Positions 48,568 to 58,967 of a stretch of DNA of 64,000 bases are shown here, piece after piece. A program made the position numbers and the translations under genes. The number at the start of each line of letters is the position of its first letter. Within the stretch, counting starts at the first letter, position 1. Source of the stretch: Citrobacter freundii (GTDB lineage: Bacteria > Pseudomonadota > Gammaproteobacteria > Enterobacterales > Enterobacteriaceae); the NCBI RefSeq assembly GCF_011077955.1, contig NZ_JAALBX010000003.1, positions 186,001 through 250,000 of the forward strand. Reading direction: 5' to 3'. The notes under the pieces are model-generated. The model did no database searches. It saw only the letters and a list, made by a program, of their open reading frames with translations, and was not told the DNA's origin.

Positions 48568-49522
48568 CCCCCAGACCGCGTACCCCATGGGCGCTGCGGG
48601 CGTTGCGAACGCCATCCAGCACGGCCGCCGCCATCACCTCCGCCGCCAGCATTCCAGCGATGTTGACGGTGGTGTTCACGCCGCCGGTGGTGGCGGCAAA
48701 CAGCGTGTCGCCATCGCTTTGGGTATGAACCGGGTAGATGGTGCGCGCCAGGCCGTCATGGGCCATCTGCGCCACTTTTTGCATCTGGCTTTTCGTGAAA
48801 TTGGCGTTGCAGCAAATAATGCCAATCGTGGTATTGGTGCCTGCGCTGATGTGGCTATCGGGATTGTTAAGAAACTCTGTTTGTATATCGAGCAGATTGC
48901 CCTGCGCATCGCAGGCGCCCGCAATGGTCTGCCCGGTATGCGGATCGCGGATTTCACCCACGGCGTTCACCGCCACCATTGCCGCCACGATTAATCCGTC
49001 TGGCCCGTTTACCGATGCCGTCCCAAGACCGCCTTTCATGGCTTTATTCAGCCCTGCCATTTTGCCGATAGTCGCGCCTACCCCAGCGCCGGTATTGCCT
49101 GACGGGAACGGATGCGTGGATGCCGCATTCACAGCGCGGTATCCCATCTGCGCATCCGGGCGCACAGTGGGATCGCCGAAAGTTAAATCAAACAACACGG
49201 CCGCAGGCACGATGGGTACAACCGTCACGCCGACGTCAAAGCCAATTCGACGTTGTTCCAGCCATTGCATCACGCCGGACGCGGCATCCAGCCCAAAGGC
49301 GCTACCGCCACTGAGCACCACCGCATGGACTCGCTCAATCATATTCATCGGATTAAGCAAATCCGTCTCTCGGGTGCCAGGCGCCGCGCCGCGGACGTCC
49401 ACCCCGCATACCGCGCCGTTTTCAAATAATACGACGCTGCATCCGGTTTGTTTTAGCGCATCGGTCGCATGGCCGACTTTGACGCCGGGAACATCAATAA
49501 TACTGCCATGGTTGATAGGCAT
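48560..49522 (-). CDS. P1 (S58, DmpA/NylC-like) self-processing aminopeptidase
   Basis: N-terminal-nucleophile hydrolase of 320 residues in the family of DmpA, BapA and NylC. The precursor is expected to cleave itself between Asn230 and Thr231 in GTNTTIGII, giving an alpha chain and a beta chain that starts with the nucleophilic Thr, as in NylC. Other family marks are DVPGVKVGHA at the start, LSGGSAFGLDAASGV (70-84) and FPSGNTGAGVGAT. No signal peptide. It begins 14 bp after the HEPN-protein gene on the same strand. Confidence 0.9.
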   Translation of the reverse strand: MPINHGSIIDVPGVKVGHATDALKQTGCSVVLFENGAVCGVDVRGAAPGTRETDLLNPMNMIERVHAVVLSGGSAFGLDAASGVMQWLEQRRIGFDVGVTVVPIVPAAVLFDLTFGDPTVRPDAQMGYRAVNAASTHPFPSGNTGAGVGATIGKMAGLNKAMKGGLGTASVNGPDGLIVAAMVAVNAVGEIRDPHTGQTIAGACDAQGNLLDIQTEFLNNPDSHISAGTNTTIGIICCNANFTKSQMQKVAQMAHDGLARTIYPVHTQSDGDTLFAATTGGVNTTVNIAGMLAAEVMAAAVLDGVRNARSAHGVRGLGAN

Positions 49523-49536
49523 ATTTTGGCCCTGTG

Positions 49537-51132
49537 TTAATTGATTTCGTCATAAATAGACTTCTGGATAGCGGCCCATTTTTCATCCCTTTTATCCCCG
49601 GTGGCCCTGGCTCGCGCCAGCGCCTGGGTGTAATCGCTCTCCTGGCGCTGCACCACGGGGGGCCTCATACAAAATGCCTTGAGATAGGATTTACGGATTG
49701 AGGTTAGGGCTTGCCCTTGCGCGAGCGCATGGCTCATTGTAGAGATCATGCGTCGACAGGGTTTCAGTTCATTCATTTGCAGCCGGTAACTCAGCAGTAA
49801 GTCCAGTACATCATGCTGTTCCTTCTCCATCGCCTGTTCGGTCCAGGACACTTTCCACGTCATACCAGCTTGTAAAAACAGACGCGCGATGTGGTCATCG
49901 TTACGATCAATGGCAGAGCGAAAATGGCTTTCATCCCACAGAATGCCCAGTCGGTGTAGCTGCTGGCGCGGGGAGTTTTCGCGTACTTCAGCAGGCTCGC
50001 TCGGCGCGACATAGGCCGCAGGCGGGCTGGCCACAGCGGGTTTGCTGGTTTTACTAATAAGATGCAGGCCGGCGATGGCAATCGCAATCGAGACGATGCC
50101 CACCGCGCCCCACAGTGTGCCAGCCACCAGTTTTTCGCGCTCTTCCCGGGTCCGTGGCGCTTTATGGCGAGGCGAATCAATCACATCGCGGATCTCGAAC
50201 ATATCTCCACTCATGTTCCGGTATTTTTGCTCAGCCTCGGCAAAAAAAGCGTTGAGCTGTGCGTCATCGCACTCGCTCAGCCCGGCGGGATACACCTGGG
50301 TTTTGCCCTTTACATAGCGCTGCTGGACAGGCGTGGTGATGGCGGCAGAATAGTTTTTCAGTAATGACATCTGTACCGTTGTCAGCGGCTGTTGATTCAA
50401 CACGTGGTTACGGATAAGCCGCACATCATCAAGAAAGGTTTGCAGCGTCTTTCTGGGTTCAATCAGGAAGCTCAATGCACCGCTTTCCGGGAACAGGGAC
50501 GCGTAATGCCCGGCGAACTCTTTTTTATCTACCAACAGCTGCGCCAGCTCGCTGAACTGCATTCCGCTCAGGATATCGCCGGGTTTGGCAAACTTGAGCC
50601 AGCGCCGTACTTTATTAGCGCCGAACAGCAATTTGAGATGGTCAACCAGCTTTACTTCATCCGGCCAGGCTTCACGAATTAACCCTTTTAACGTTAACTC
50701 CAGCCCGCGCAGTTGTAAGTTGGCATCGCGCTGTTGCGGCGGTTGGGTGAGCACCAGTTCAGTGCTGTAATGCAGCAAAGGCTGCCGCAGACGAATCAGT
50801 TCCAGCGTCGAGACAAAGCGCAACGCCGCGATAAGCGCTGTGGAGCTGACTTCAGCCCCGCCTTCATACTGTGGCACCAGTTGCTGAAGATGACGAAGCT
50901 GTACCGAAAACTGCGACAGTTCGGCATCGCTGATGTGCATACGTTTGGCAACCAGCCCCCAACTGCCGATATTGAGCCGGGCGGTTTCCAACTGTTGTAA
51001 AAACCACTGCGGATCTTTCGCCTCGGCGACCGGATCGCCCAGTAGCGACAGGATCTCTTTAGAGGCTTCACGAATCACCAGCAGTGCTGCTTCAAATTGC
51101 TCTCGTGCGATGAGCTGTGCGGAACGAGCCAT
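49537..51132 (-). CDS. STY4199-like HEPN-domain membrane protein
   Basis: Protein of 531 residues resembling the STY4199 family of HEPN-domain proteins. The helical N-terminal half contains RLIRNH (Arg238 to His243), an Rx4H motif of the kind that forms the active site of HEPN ribonucleases. A membrane segment spans about 338-359. The C-terminal part holds an ankyrin-like stretch (SHFRSAIDRNDDHIARLFLQAGM). Function is unknown; a toxin or stress RNase is possible but not shown. The start has AGGA before the ATG. It forms a pair with the P1 peptidase gene (14-bp gap). Confidence 0.75.
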   Translation of the reverse strand: MARSAQLIAREQFEAALLVIREASKEILSLLGDPVAEAKDPQWFLQQLETARLNIGSWGLVAKRMHISDAELSQFSVQLRHLQQLVPQYEGGAEVSSTALIAALRFVSTLELIRLRQPLLHYSTELVLTQPPQQRDANLQLRGLELTLKGLIREAWPDEVKLVDHLKLLFGANKVRRWLKFAKPGDILSGMQFSELAQLLVDKKEFAGHYASLFPESGALSFLIEPRKTLQTFLDDVRLIRNHVLNQQPLTTVQMSLLKNYSAAITTPVQQRYVKGKTQVYPAGLSECDDAQLNAFFAEAEQKYRNMSGDMFEIRDVIDSPRHKAPRTREEREKLVAGTLWGAVGIVSIAIAIAGLHLISKTSKPAVASPPAAYVAPSEPAEVRENSPRQQLHRLGILWDESHFRSAIDRNDDHIARLFLQAGMTWKVSWTEQAMEKEQHDVLDLLLSYRLQMNELKPCRRMISTMSHALAQGQALTSIRKSYLKAFCMRPPVVQRQESDYTQALARARATGDKRDEKWAAIQKSIYDEIN

Positions 51133-51303
51133 AGTTGTCCTTTACACTCGTTAATGCGCTTACCGTTTTTTAGCCGGTTTTGACGCTACGTTATTATGAT
51201 TATGGGTAGTGCTTTACAGGTGAGTATGCTGTGTTCTATCAAAGATAGACTATTCACTTGTCATACCACTGTTTTATCCATTTTTTAACCAAGAGGAGCC
51301 CGC

Positions 51304-51846
51304 GTGCAACCCGCAGATTACGTAACTTCAGCCCGCATCACTTATCAGCAGATTAATTCTGACGATTGGCCCTTTTTTGTGGCACTTCAACAAGATCCGC
51401 GCATTGCGTGTTACCTGGCATCGTCCCACAGTGACGACGCCATGCGAGAGGCGTTTGAATGCCGGCTGCCGCGATGGGAGCCGGGTAGTCGTCACTGGCT
51501 TTGCCTGGTCATGCGTGAGAAAACCAGCGGCGAGCCGTTTGGCGTAACCGGTTTTATCGATCGCGGCGAAGGCATTGCAGAAGTTGGTTATTTGCTGGCG
51601 ACGCGGGTACATGGGCAGGGGCTGGGTTATGAATCGTTGTACGCCCTGTGTGATTACGCGTTTCAGGTTTGCGGCTATCGAAAACTGGTCGCCACGGTGA
51701 CGGTTGGCAATGAACCTTCAAAGCGGGTGCTGGAAAAAGCGGGCTTCAAGATTGAGGGGACGCTTCGGGAAAACTATTTTCTCGAGGGTCGCTGGCAGGA
51801 TGACTGGCTGTTTGGTTTGCTGGCGCATGAATGTGCGTCGGGCTAA
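51304..51846 (+). CDS. GNAT acetyltransferase, RimJ/RimL-like
   Basis: Acetyltransferase of 180 residues in the RimJ/RimL group, which acetylate protein N-termini or other amines. The acetyl-CoA loop is HGQGLGYES (near 102-110), followed by the conserved VTVGNEPSKRVLEKAGF (141-157). The start is GTG with GAGGAG at 51293-51298. Its substrate cannot be read from sequence. It is a single gene between the HEPN operon and the convergent SDR gene. Confidence 0.85.
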   Translation: MQPADYVTSARITYQQINSDDWPFFVALQQDPRIACYLASSHSDDAMREAFECRLPRWEPGSRHWLCLVMREKTSGEPFGVTGFIDRGEGIAEVGYLLATRVHGQGLGYESLYALCDYAFQVCGYRKLVATVTVGNEPSKRVLEKAGFKIEGTLRENYFLEGRWQDDWLFGLLAHECASG

Positions 51847-51871
51847 TGCGCTAACCCGACGCTGAAAAGGT

Positions 51872-52630
51872 TTAAATAAACATTCCGCCTGACACTTCAA
51901 TGCGTTGGGCATTCATCCAGGCGAGGCTGTCGTCTAACAAGGCAGCGATGGCCGTGCCGATATCATCCGGCAATCCGACGCGCCCTAATGCCGTTTGCCC
52001 GGCGATGGCGCGGTTAAGGGCCTCATTATCGCGCACCGCGCCGCCGCCGAAGTCGGTTTCAATCGCGCCAGGGGCGATGATATTGGCGGTGATCCCGCGC
52101 GCGCCCAGCTCTTTTGCCTGATAGCGCGTCAGGACTTCCATTGCGCCTTTCATGGCAGCGTAAGCGGAGTAGCCAGGCAGCGCAAAACGCGTCAGGCCGC
52201 TTGAGACATTCAGAATACGTCCGCCATCTTTCATCAGCGTCAGCAGGTGCTGGGTGAGGAAAAACGGCCCTTTGAGATGAATATTCACAAGCTCATCAAA
52301 TTGCGCTTCGCTGATATCGGTAAAGGGCGCATTGATGCCGATCCCGGCGTTGTTTAATAAATAATCAAAGTCATCTCTTTGCCAGACATGTTTTAACTGC
52401 TGGCGCACTTCATTGGCAAAGGCCGTAAAGGTGTCGCTTTCGGCGACGTTAAGCGGTAATGCTACTGCTTTTACGCCTTTTTGCTCAATTTCGCGTACAA
52501 CCGCGTCGGCGTCTTCACGCTGACTACGGTAAGTCAAAATAATACCAATTCCTCTTTCTGCCAGCTTTAGCGCTGCGTTTTTACCAAGCCCACGGCTGCC
52601 GCCGGTCACAATTGCGATACGTTGCGTCAT
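51872..52630 (-). CDS. Short-chain dehydrogenase/reductase
   Basis: Classical SDR of 252 residues. The NADP(H) motif is TGGSRGLG (9-16), then NNAG, the catalytic Ser in NVSSG and YSAYAAMK with Tyr and Lys. Substrate is unknown. It is transcribed divergently from yhjC with a 118-bp gap, the usual arrangement of a LysR regulator and its target, so YhjC may control it. Confidence 0.9.
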   Translation of the reverse strand: MTQRIAIVTGGSRGLGKNAALKLAERGIGIILTYRSQREDADAVVREIEQKGVKAVALPLNVAESDTFTAFANEVRQQLKHVWQRDDFDYLLNNAGIGINAPFTDISEAQFDELVNIHLKGPFFLTQHLLTLMKDGGRILNVSSGLTRFALPGYSAYAAMKGAMEVLTRYQAKELGARGITANIIAPGAIETDFGGGAVRDNEALNRAIAGQTALGRVGLPDDIGTAIAALLDDSLAWMNAQRIEVSGGMFI

Positions 52631-52748
52631 AAAAACCTCGTCTGCGTTATTACGGTGGTTGAGAGAAAGCTTATTAGCTGATATGAAATCAATAAAGGCA
52701 CCACAGTGCGTATCACTGTTTCATTTCTAACAACAATAAGCGCAAACG

Positions 52749-53648
52749 ATGGATAAAATTCATGCAATGCAGTTGTTCATGCGAGTGGCGGATCTGGAGA
52801 GTTTTTCCCAGGCTGCGCAAACGCTCGGGCTTCCAAAAGGGAGCGTCTCGCGTCAAATTCAGGCGCTGGAAAGCGCCCTGGGTACGCGGCTTTTGCACCG
52901 CACCACACGGCGGGTTCAGCTTACCCAGGACGGCATGGTGTATTACGAACGTTGTCGCGATCTTCTTGCCAATATCGAAGAACTTGACGGTTTATTTCAG
53001 CACGATCCCTCAAGCGTAAGCGGTCGATTGCGGGTGGATATGCCGGTGGGTATCGCCAAAAATCTGGTAATGCCAAAGCTGCCGGCGTTTTTACAGCAGT
53101 ATCCGGGGATAGAGCTTGAGCTAAGCAGCAGCGATCGGCTGGTGGATGTGGTACGCGAGGGCTTCGACTGCGTGCTGCGCATCGGGCACCTGAAAGACTC
53201 GGGTCTGGTGGCGCGTCCGCTTGGCAAGCTGACCGTCGTTAACTGCGCCAGTCCGGATTATCTCGAACGATTTGGTTTTCCTGAATCGCTGGACGATCTT
53301 TCAACCCATGCCGTGGTGCACTATTCAACGCATTTCGGCACACGCGGACTGGGGTTCGAATACGCGTCAGATAAGCAAACCCACTGGATAAAAACCGGCG
53401 GCATTCTAACGGTCAACAGTACCGAGACATATCAGGTGGCGGCGCAGACCGGTCTTGGCATTATTCAGGTACCGCGCGCGGCTATTAAAGAAGCATTGCG
53501 AAACGGCAGCCTGATTGAAGTTTTACCGCAATATCGACCGGAACCGATGCCGGTCTCGTTGCTTTATCCTCATCGGCGCAATCTCTCACGGCGGGTGCAT
53601 TTGTTTATGGAATGGTTAGGCGGCGTGATGAAAAGTTACGTTGATTAA
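52749..53648 (+). CDS. yhjC: LysR-type regulator YhjC
   Basis: LysR-family transcription factor of 299 residues, similar over its length to E. coli YhjC. The winged helix-turn-helix is residues 1-60 (FSQAAQTLGLPKGSVSRQIQALE) and the effector-binding domain follows from about 90. In E. coli the neighbour on this side is also yhjD. Here the divergent gene is an SDR, and the effector is unknown. Confidence 0.9.
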   Translation: MDKIHAMQLFMRVADLESFSQAAQTLGLPKGSVSRQIQALESALGTRLLHRTTRRVQLTQDGMVYYERCRDLLANIEELDGLFQHDPSSVSGRLRVDMPVGIAKNLVMPKLPAFLQQYPGIELELSSSDRLVDVVREGFDCVLRIGHLKDSGLVARPLGKLTVVNCASPDYLERFGFPESLDDLSTHAVVHYSTHFGTRGLGFEYASDKQTHWIKTGGILTVNSTETYQVAAQTGLGIIQVPRAAIKEALRNGSLIEVLPQYRPEPMPVSLLYPHRRNLSRRVHLFMEWLGGVMKSYVD

Positions 53649-53701
53649 CGTGAGTCTATACTTTTCCCATGATGCTTATTACTCATAAGGAATTGTGTTA
53701 G

Positions 53702-54742
53702 ATGACAACACCGGAAAATACCCCAAAACGCCCGACTAACGATCTGGATTTTAAACCGGTGCCACAACTGGATACACGGTCGGATGATGACAAAAAGGAA
53801 CAGGAACCTAAGGAAAAAGGCGATGGGCCGATTGCGAAAGTGACGGAAACCGTCGAGAAACTGGAGCGTCGGCCGATGATTGCCCACTTGATGCGGGCAA
53901 CGGAACGCTTTAACGACAGGCTGGGAAATCAGTTTGGCGCAGCAATAACCTATTTCTCTTTCTTATCAATGATCCCGATTTTAATGGTGTCATTCGCGGC
54001 GGCGGGTTTTATTCTCGCCTCGCATCCCACGCTGTTGCAGGACATTTTTAACAAGATCCTGACCAGTATTAACGATCCGACGCTTGCGGCAACCCTAAAA
54101 AACTCCATCAATACCGCCGTGCAGCAACGCACCACGGTAGGTATCGTGGGCTTTTTGATTGCGCTCTATTCCGGGATTAACTGGATGGGCAATCTGCGCG
54201 AAGCGATCCGCGCGCAGTCGCGCGATGTGTGGGAGCGCGCCGCACAGGATGAAGAAAAGTGGTGGGTGAAATATCTGCGCGACTTTGTGTCATTAATTGG
54301 CCTGCTGGTGGCGCTAATCATCACTATTTCAATCACTTCCGTAGCAGGTGCCGCGCAAGAGACCATTATTCGTTGGCTCTATCTGGATTATATTCCATGG
54401 CTGAAGCCAGTCTGGCAGTTAATTGGTCTGGCGATTTCAATGTGCGCTAACTTCCTGCTGTTTTTCTGGATTTTCTGGCGATTGCCGCGTCATCGGCCGC
54501 GGAGAAAAGCGCTCATTCGCGGGAGTATCATTGCCGCCGTAGGGTTTGAAGTGATCAAAATCATTATGACCTGGACTCTGCCGTCACTGATGACATCGCC
54601 GTCCGGCGCGGCGTTTGGCTCGGTACTGGGGCTAATGGCGTTTTTCTATTTCTTCGCCCGTCTTACCCTGTTCTGCGCGGCCTGGATTGCTACCGCGCAG
54701 TACAAAGATGACAAGCGCATGCCGGGTAAAACCCAACGATAA
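53702..54742 (+). CDS. yhjD: Inner-membrane protein YhjD (BrkB/YihY family)
   Basis: Membrane protein of 346 residues of the YihY/BrkB family with a charged N-terminal tail (1-45) and about six membrane segments. In E. coli a point mutation in yhjD allows growth with Kdo-free lipid IVA, so a role in lipid transport was proposed. AAGGAA lies about ten bases before the ATG. It follows yhjC by 53 bp on the same strand. Confidence 0.92.
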   Translation: MTTPENTPKRPTNDLDFKPVPQLDTRSDDDKKEQEPKEKGDGPIAKVTETVEKLERRPMIAHLMRATERFNDRLGNQFGAAITYFSFLSMIPILMVSFAAAGFILASHPTLLQDIFNKILTSINDPTLAATLKNSINTAVQQRTTVGIVGFLIALYSGINWMGNLREAIRAQSRDVWERAAQDEEKWWVKYLRDFVSLIGLLVALIITISITSVAGAAQETIIRWLYLDYIPWLKPVWQLIGLAISMCANFLLFFWIFWRLPRHRPRRKALIRGSIIAAVGFEVIKIIMTWTLPSLMTSPSGAAFGSVLGLMAFFYFFARLTLFCAAWIATAQYKDDKRMPGKTQR

Positions 54743-55013
54743 ACAGGCCGGGCTGGAGGAAAACGCAAAAAACTTCAGCCCGAGCCAACCTTTTAGAAGA
54801 TAAATCCATTCCGTAACTTTTATTTAACCAATTTCTGGTTTTTCATGCTGATTTAAAATTTGTGTGAAGCATTTCATAGAAGTGAAATTGCGGGCATAAA
54901 AATTATCCTCTTTTTGACGATTTTCTGCGCTGTTTCACAGTCTGTCGCGCATTGAAATGTGGCTTTTGCTATGCGTAATATGGAATTTCGTTCCACATAA
55001 ATAAGAAAAATAT

Positions 55014-56333
55014 ATGCAAGCATCCATCACGACATCTGTTGAAAACGACGCGCCACCGATTAACTCGCGCAGTAAAGTGGTTGTCGCATCGCTTATTGGT
55101 ACCGCCATTGAGTTTTTCGACTTCTATATTTATGCCACTGCCGCGGTGATTGTTTTCCCGCATATCTTTTTCCCGCAGGGCGATCCGACCGCAGCCACAC
55201 TACAGTCGCTTGCGACGTTTGCGATTGCGTTTATCGCACGTCCCATCGGCTCCGCCGTGTTCGGCCACTTTGGCGATCGCGTCGGACGTAAAGCGACGCT
55301 GGTGGCTTCCCTGTTGACCATGGGCATTTCCACGGTGATTATCGGCCTGCTGCCGAGCTATGAGACGATTGGCGTACTTGCTCCGCTGCTGCTGGCGCTG
55401 GCCCGCTTCGGGCAAGGGCTGGGTCTCGGTGGTGAATGGGGCGGGGCGGCGTTGCTTGCGACGGAGAACGCGCCTGCCGGTAAACGTGCGCTGTATGGCT
55501 CGTTCCCGCAACTGGGCGCGCCCATCGGCTTTTTCTTCGCCAACGGCACCTTCCTGCTGCTCTCCTGGCTCTTAACCGACGAGCAGTTTATGTCCTGGGG
55601 CTGGCGTGTGCCGTTCGTGTTTTCCGCAGTGCTGGTGCTGATTGGCCTGTACGTGCGCGTTTCTCTGCATGAAACGCCAGTGTTTGCCAAAGTCGCGAAA
55701 GCCAACAAGCAGGTGAAAGTGCCGTTAGGCACACTGCTGACTAAACATATGCGCGTAACGATCCTCGGCACCTTTATCATGCTGGCGACCTATACGCTGT
55801 TCTACATTATGACCGTCTATTCGATGACCTTCAGTACAGCGGCAGCGCCGAATGGCCTGGGCTTCCCGCGTAACGAAGTGCTGTGGATGCTGATGATGGC
55901 GGTCATTGGTTTTGGTGTGATGGTGCCGATTGCGGGGGTCCTTGCGGATAAATTTGGCCGTCGTAAGAGCATGATCGTGATTACATCGCTGATTATTCTG
56001 TTTGCGCTGTTTGTGTTCCCGCCGCTGTTGCAGTCTGGTAGCCCTGCGCTGGTCATGGCGTATCTGCTGATTGGCCTTAGCATCATGGGACTGACTTTCG
56101 GCCCGATGGGCGCGCTGCTGCCGGAGCTGTTCCCGACGGAAGTGCGTTATACCGGCGCGTCGTTCTCCTATAACGTGGCATCGATTCTCGGGGCGTCTGT
56201 TGCGCCGTATATCGCCACCTGGTTACAGGCGAATTACGGGCTGTTTTACGTAGGTGTGTATCTGGCATCCATGGCGGCGCTGACCTTGATTGCGCTGCTG
56301 ATGACTCATGAGACGAAGCACCAGGAACTGTAA
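55014..56333 (+). CDS. yhjE: Metabolite:proton symporter-type MFS transporter YhjE
   Basis: Twelve-segment major facilitator transporter of 439 residues, metabolite:H+ symporter subfamily (relatives ShiA and ProP). The family motifs are visible: GTAIEFFDFYIYATAA at the start, GHFGDRVGRKATL (motif A) and the duplicated ADKFGRRKSM after the central loop. The substrate of YhjE is not known. It follows yhjD, as in E. coli, after a 271-bp AT-rich gap with no feature I can name. Confidence 0.94.
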   Translation: MQASITTSVENDAPPINSRSKVVVASLIGTAIEFFDFYIYATAAVIVFPHIFFPQGDPTAATLQSLATFAIAFIARPIGSAVFGHFGDRVGRKATLVASLLTMGISTVIIGLLPSYETIGVLAPLLLALARFGQGLGLGGEWGGAALLATENAPAGKRALYGSFPQLGAPIGFFFANGTFLLLSWLLTDEQFMSWGWRVPFVFSAVLVLIGLYVRVSLHETPVFAKVAKANKQVKVPLGTLLTKHMRVTILGTFIMLATYTLFYIMTVYSMTFSTAAAPNGLGFPRNEVLWMLMMAVIGFGVMVPIAGVLADKFGRRKSMIVITSLIILFALFVFPPLLQSGSPALVMAYLLIGLSIMGLTFGPMGALLPELFPTEVRYTGASFSYNVASILGASVAPYIATWLQANYGLFYVGVYLASMAALTLIALLMTHETKHQEL

Positions 56334-56341
56334 GCGTCACT

Positions 56342-56372
56342 GGGCGCAGGGGTTATCAGCCTGCGCCCTTTA
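56342..56372. terminator. Bidirectional terminator between yhjE and dtpB
   Basis: GGGCGCAGG (56342-56350) and CCTGCGCCC (56360-56368) form a 9-bp stem in the gap between two convergent genes, followed by TTTATTT on the plus strand. Confidence 0.75.
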
Positions 56373-56380
56373 TTTCCCGG

Positions 56381-57853
56381 CTACGCTTTCTCGTCAGGCG
56401 TGGCAATCATACGGTTCAGCCACGGCACCATTAATCCCATGACGACGGCGACAGCAAGCGTCACTAAGCCAATCTTACTGAACACGCCGGTATAAATCGG
56501 CAGCGTTTGCAGCGGGTCGGTGATGCCTTGTGGAACGGCGGTAAAGGTGGCGACGTAGCCGCCTAACAAGAACGCGGCGGCCTGCGTTAAGAACCACATC
56601 CCCAGAATAAAGCCCATCAGATGTTGCGGCACGAGCGCGGCGACCATCGCCAGCCCCAGGGCGCTTATCAGTAATTCACCCAGGCTCTGGAACAGGTACA
56701 CCAGCACGATAAACCATGGCGAGGTCATCCCCTGGGCATCGGCGAACCACATCCCTGCGGCTGCGGCGGTTAAAAAGCCCAGCGCGCACAAAAACATCCC
56801 CAGCGTGAATTTCATCGGCATGGTGAGGTCTTTGCCCCGGCTACCGAGGCGCGTATAAATCATCGCCAGCACCGGACTTGCCACAACGACCCAGAAGGGG
56901 TTTAACGCCTGGAAGCTGACCGGGTTGACCGTGAAACCCAGAATGTCATGGTGCACGTTGTTGATGGCAAAGAAGTTCAGTGAGGTCGGCATTTGGGCGT
57001 AGAGGATGTAAAACAGCACCGCTTCCAGCATCAGAATAAACGCCACAATCATCTTATTGCGACCCGTTTTATCCAGCCGTAGCGCTTCGCGGAAGAAGAA
57101 AAAGATGACCACGATGGATAACACGATAAGCACCACATTCGCCACCACCACGTTATGCATAAGCCAGGCGCACAGAAAGATCATGACGACGGTTCCGGCC
57201 AGCACCAGCAGCAAATTGCGATAGCTCATGGGCACATGGTCTGGCTCCGAGCCTATGTGTTTGACCATTCTGCGGCAGGCGAAATAGACCAGCAGGGCGA
57301 TAATCAGCCCGATACCGCATAAGTTATACGTCACCGCATAGCCATAGCGGGCGGCGATAACCGGTGCGAGGGACAGCGACAACAGCGAGCCGATATTAAT
57401 CGACATATAAAACAGCGTGAAGGCGCCATCGAGCCGGGGATCTTTCGGCGGATAGCATTTGGACAACAGGCTTGCAGGGTTCGCTTTAAACAGACCGTTG
57501 CCCACGGCAATGGTGCCGAGGGCGATAAAAATCAGGCTGGGCTGTTGAAGCGACAGGCCGGTCATAAAGTAGCCCAGGGCCAGTACAATGGCCCCTAACA
57601 CCAGGGTACGTTTAGTGCCGAGAAGATGGTCGCCAACGTAGCCGCCAATTGAGATAAGACCATACACCAGCGCGGCAAAGGCCCCGAAAGTCACGAAAGA
57701 CTGTTCCTGCGAGAAGCCGAGCTGCTCGACGAAGAAAACCGCCAGGATGCCCTGAACGCCGTAATAACCAAAGCGCTCCCACAGCTCGACGAAAAAGATC
57801 ATAAAAAAGGGTTTCGGCTGTTGGAGTAAGCCGACAGGTGTAGTGTTGTTCAT
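56381..57853 (-). CDS. dtpB: Dipeptide/tripeptide:proton symporter DtpB
   Basis: Proton-dependent oligopeptide transporter (POT family) of 490 residues, near the E. coli DtpB length, with 14 membrane segments expected. The proton-coupling motif [10 protein letters not shown] (27-36) is intact, and the family signature [17 protein letters not shown] follows at about 117-133. It complements dpp as an ATP-independent peptide importer. The N-terminal [16 protein letters not shown] is the family start. Confidence 0.96.
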   Translation of the reverse strand: MNNTTPVGLLQQPKPFFMIFFVELWERFGYYGVQGILAVFFVEQLGFSQEQSFVTFGAFAALVYGLISIGGYVGDHLLGTKRTLVLGAIVLALGYFMTGLSLQQPSLIFIALGTIAVGNGLFKANPASLLSKCYPPKDPRLDGAFTLFYMSINIGSLLSLSLAPVIAARYGYAVTYNLCGIGLIIALLVYFACRRMVKHIGSEPDHVPMSYRNLLLVLAGTVVMIFLCAWLMHNVVVANVVLIVLSIVVIFFFFREALRLDKTGRNKMIVAFILMLEAVLFYILYAQMPTSLNFFAINNVHHDILGFTVNPVSFQALNPFWVVVASPVLAMIYTRLGSRGKDLTMPMKFTLGMFLCALGFLTAAAAGMWFADAQGMTSPWFIVLVYLFQSLGELLISALGLAMVAALVPQHLMGFILGMWFLTQAAAFLLGGYVATFTAVPQGITDPLQTLPIYTGVFSKIGLVTLAVAVVMGLMVPWLNRMIATPDEKA

Positions 57854-58045
57854 TTTTCCGTTGCCTTAACGTGACGCCAGTAAAAGTATGTACGTGACAG
57901 GACAATCCCGCCGCTGGTCATTTAGCGGCGTGTCATGCCGAAAATGAGTTTTAAAGTAGAGTATTGTATTGTCAGGAAACGATCAAAGCGGCAGATCACA
58001 CTAATGAGTTTGTGGAAGTCAGTGATTTACGTTGGCGGGGCGGAA

Positions 58046-58071
58046 ATAAAAACGCCCGCATTAGCGGGCGT
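58046..58071 (-). terminator. Terminator after uspA
   Basis: On the minus strand ACGCCCGC-TAAT-GCGGGCGT is followed by TTTTTATTT, 20 bp after the uspA stop. Confidence 0.88.
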
Positions 58072-58091
58072 GGGGCGCGTAAAAAGGGCGA

Positions 58092-58529
58092 TTATTCGTC
58101 TTCTTCATCGCGCAGCGGCACAATCAGCATGTCGATGTGCACGGTATTGATAAGCTGGCGGGCGGAGGACATCAGCTTGCTCCAGAAGTCCTGATGGTGG
58201 CCGCACAGCACTAAGTCAACGTCGTATTTTTTAATCGCATCAACCAGAACCTGACCTAAATCGCCGCTGCCGCTTAAGGTTTCCGAAATCGGGTAACCGG
58301 CGTTAGTCGACAGCTCACTCAGCGCATGGTGGGTTTCTTCAGAAATGCGTTTTTGCATATCGCCCAGGTTCACATCAATCAGGCCGGTGTAAAGGTCAGA
58401 GTAATTTACATCGACATGAATCAATGAGACTTTGGCGTTATACGGACGAGCCATGGATACGGCTTTCTCGACCAGCACTCTGCTTTCAGGGGATAGGTCG
58501 ACGGCAATGAGAATATGTTTGTAAGCCAT
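58092..58529 (-). CDS. uspA: Universal stress protein A
   Basis: Cytoplasmic dimeric stress protein of 145 residues, induced by growth arrest and many stresses in E. coli. It starts [17 protein letters not shown], the UspA family N-terminus; the open frame extends 15 codons further without support. The C-terminal G-2x-G-9x-G-S/T ATP motif is absent ([20 protein letters not shown]), as in E. coli UspA, which does not bind ATP. It is divergent from uspB. Confidence 0.97.
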   Translation of the reverse strand: MAYKHILIAVDLSPESRVLVEKAVSMARPYNAKVSLIHVDVNYSDLYTGLIDVNLGDMQKRISEETHHALSELSTNAGYPISETLSGSGDLGQVLVDAIKKYDVDLVLCGHHQDFWSKLMSSARQLINTVHIDMLIVPLRDEEDE

Positions 58530-58967
58530 AGTGTTATTCCTTCCATAAGATGTCGATGACAATGGATCAGACAACTTTTTAGGTTATCGATGATGTCCTT
58601 GCCCCGCGTCCTGCATACCGCTCTCGCGGGAACCTGTTAACGTTATCCTTCGGGCTGAAGGATGAGGATATAGAAAGACTTAAGCATAACGGTCTCTTTT
58701 TACCTTATCGTCCAGGAAGAAATCCGTCAATCCGCTACGTTCGCCTTCATTCTACTTTGAAATACTGTTATCAGTAATGAATGACCATAACGATGTGGCA
58801 AAAAAATATACTGATCTTCTACACTATTAAATGAGTCAGTCGGGTAAATAAATGTGAACCCGATCGACTTTTGGTATCTCTCTCATATGGAACGAGTTGA
58901 CTGACCTGGTATCTGGGGGTGCGGTTGTCCCGGGGAGCGACTCCGTGGCTATCGCTGGGGAGGTGTT
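58530..58967. other. Divergent uspA-uspB control region
   Basis: About 440 bp with no gene. It must hold the uspA and uspB promoters; in E. coli uspB depends on RpoS. I could not identify -10/-35 pairs with confidence. Confidence 0.5.

Noticed and set aside
48738-49544. A 268-codon frame antisense to the P1 peptidase gene
   Set aside because: Covered by a well-conserved gene on the other strand; Pro/Ser-rich mirror composition.
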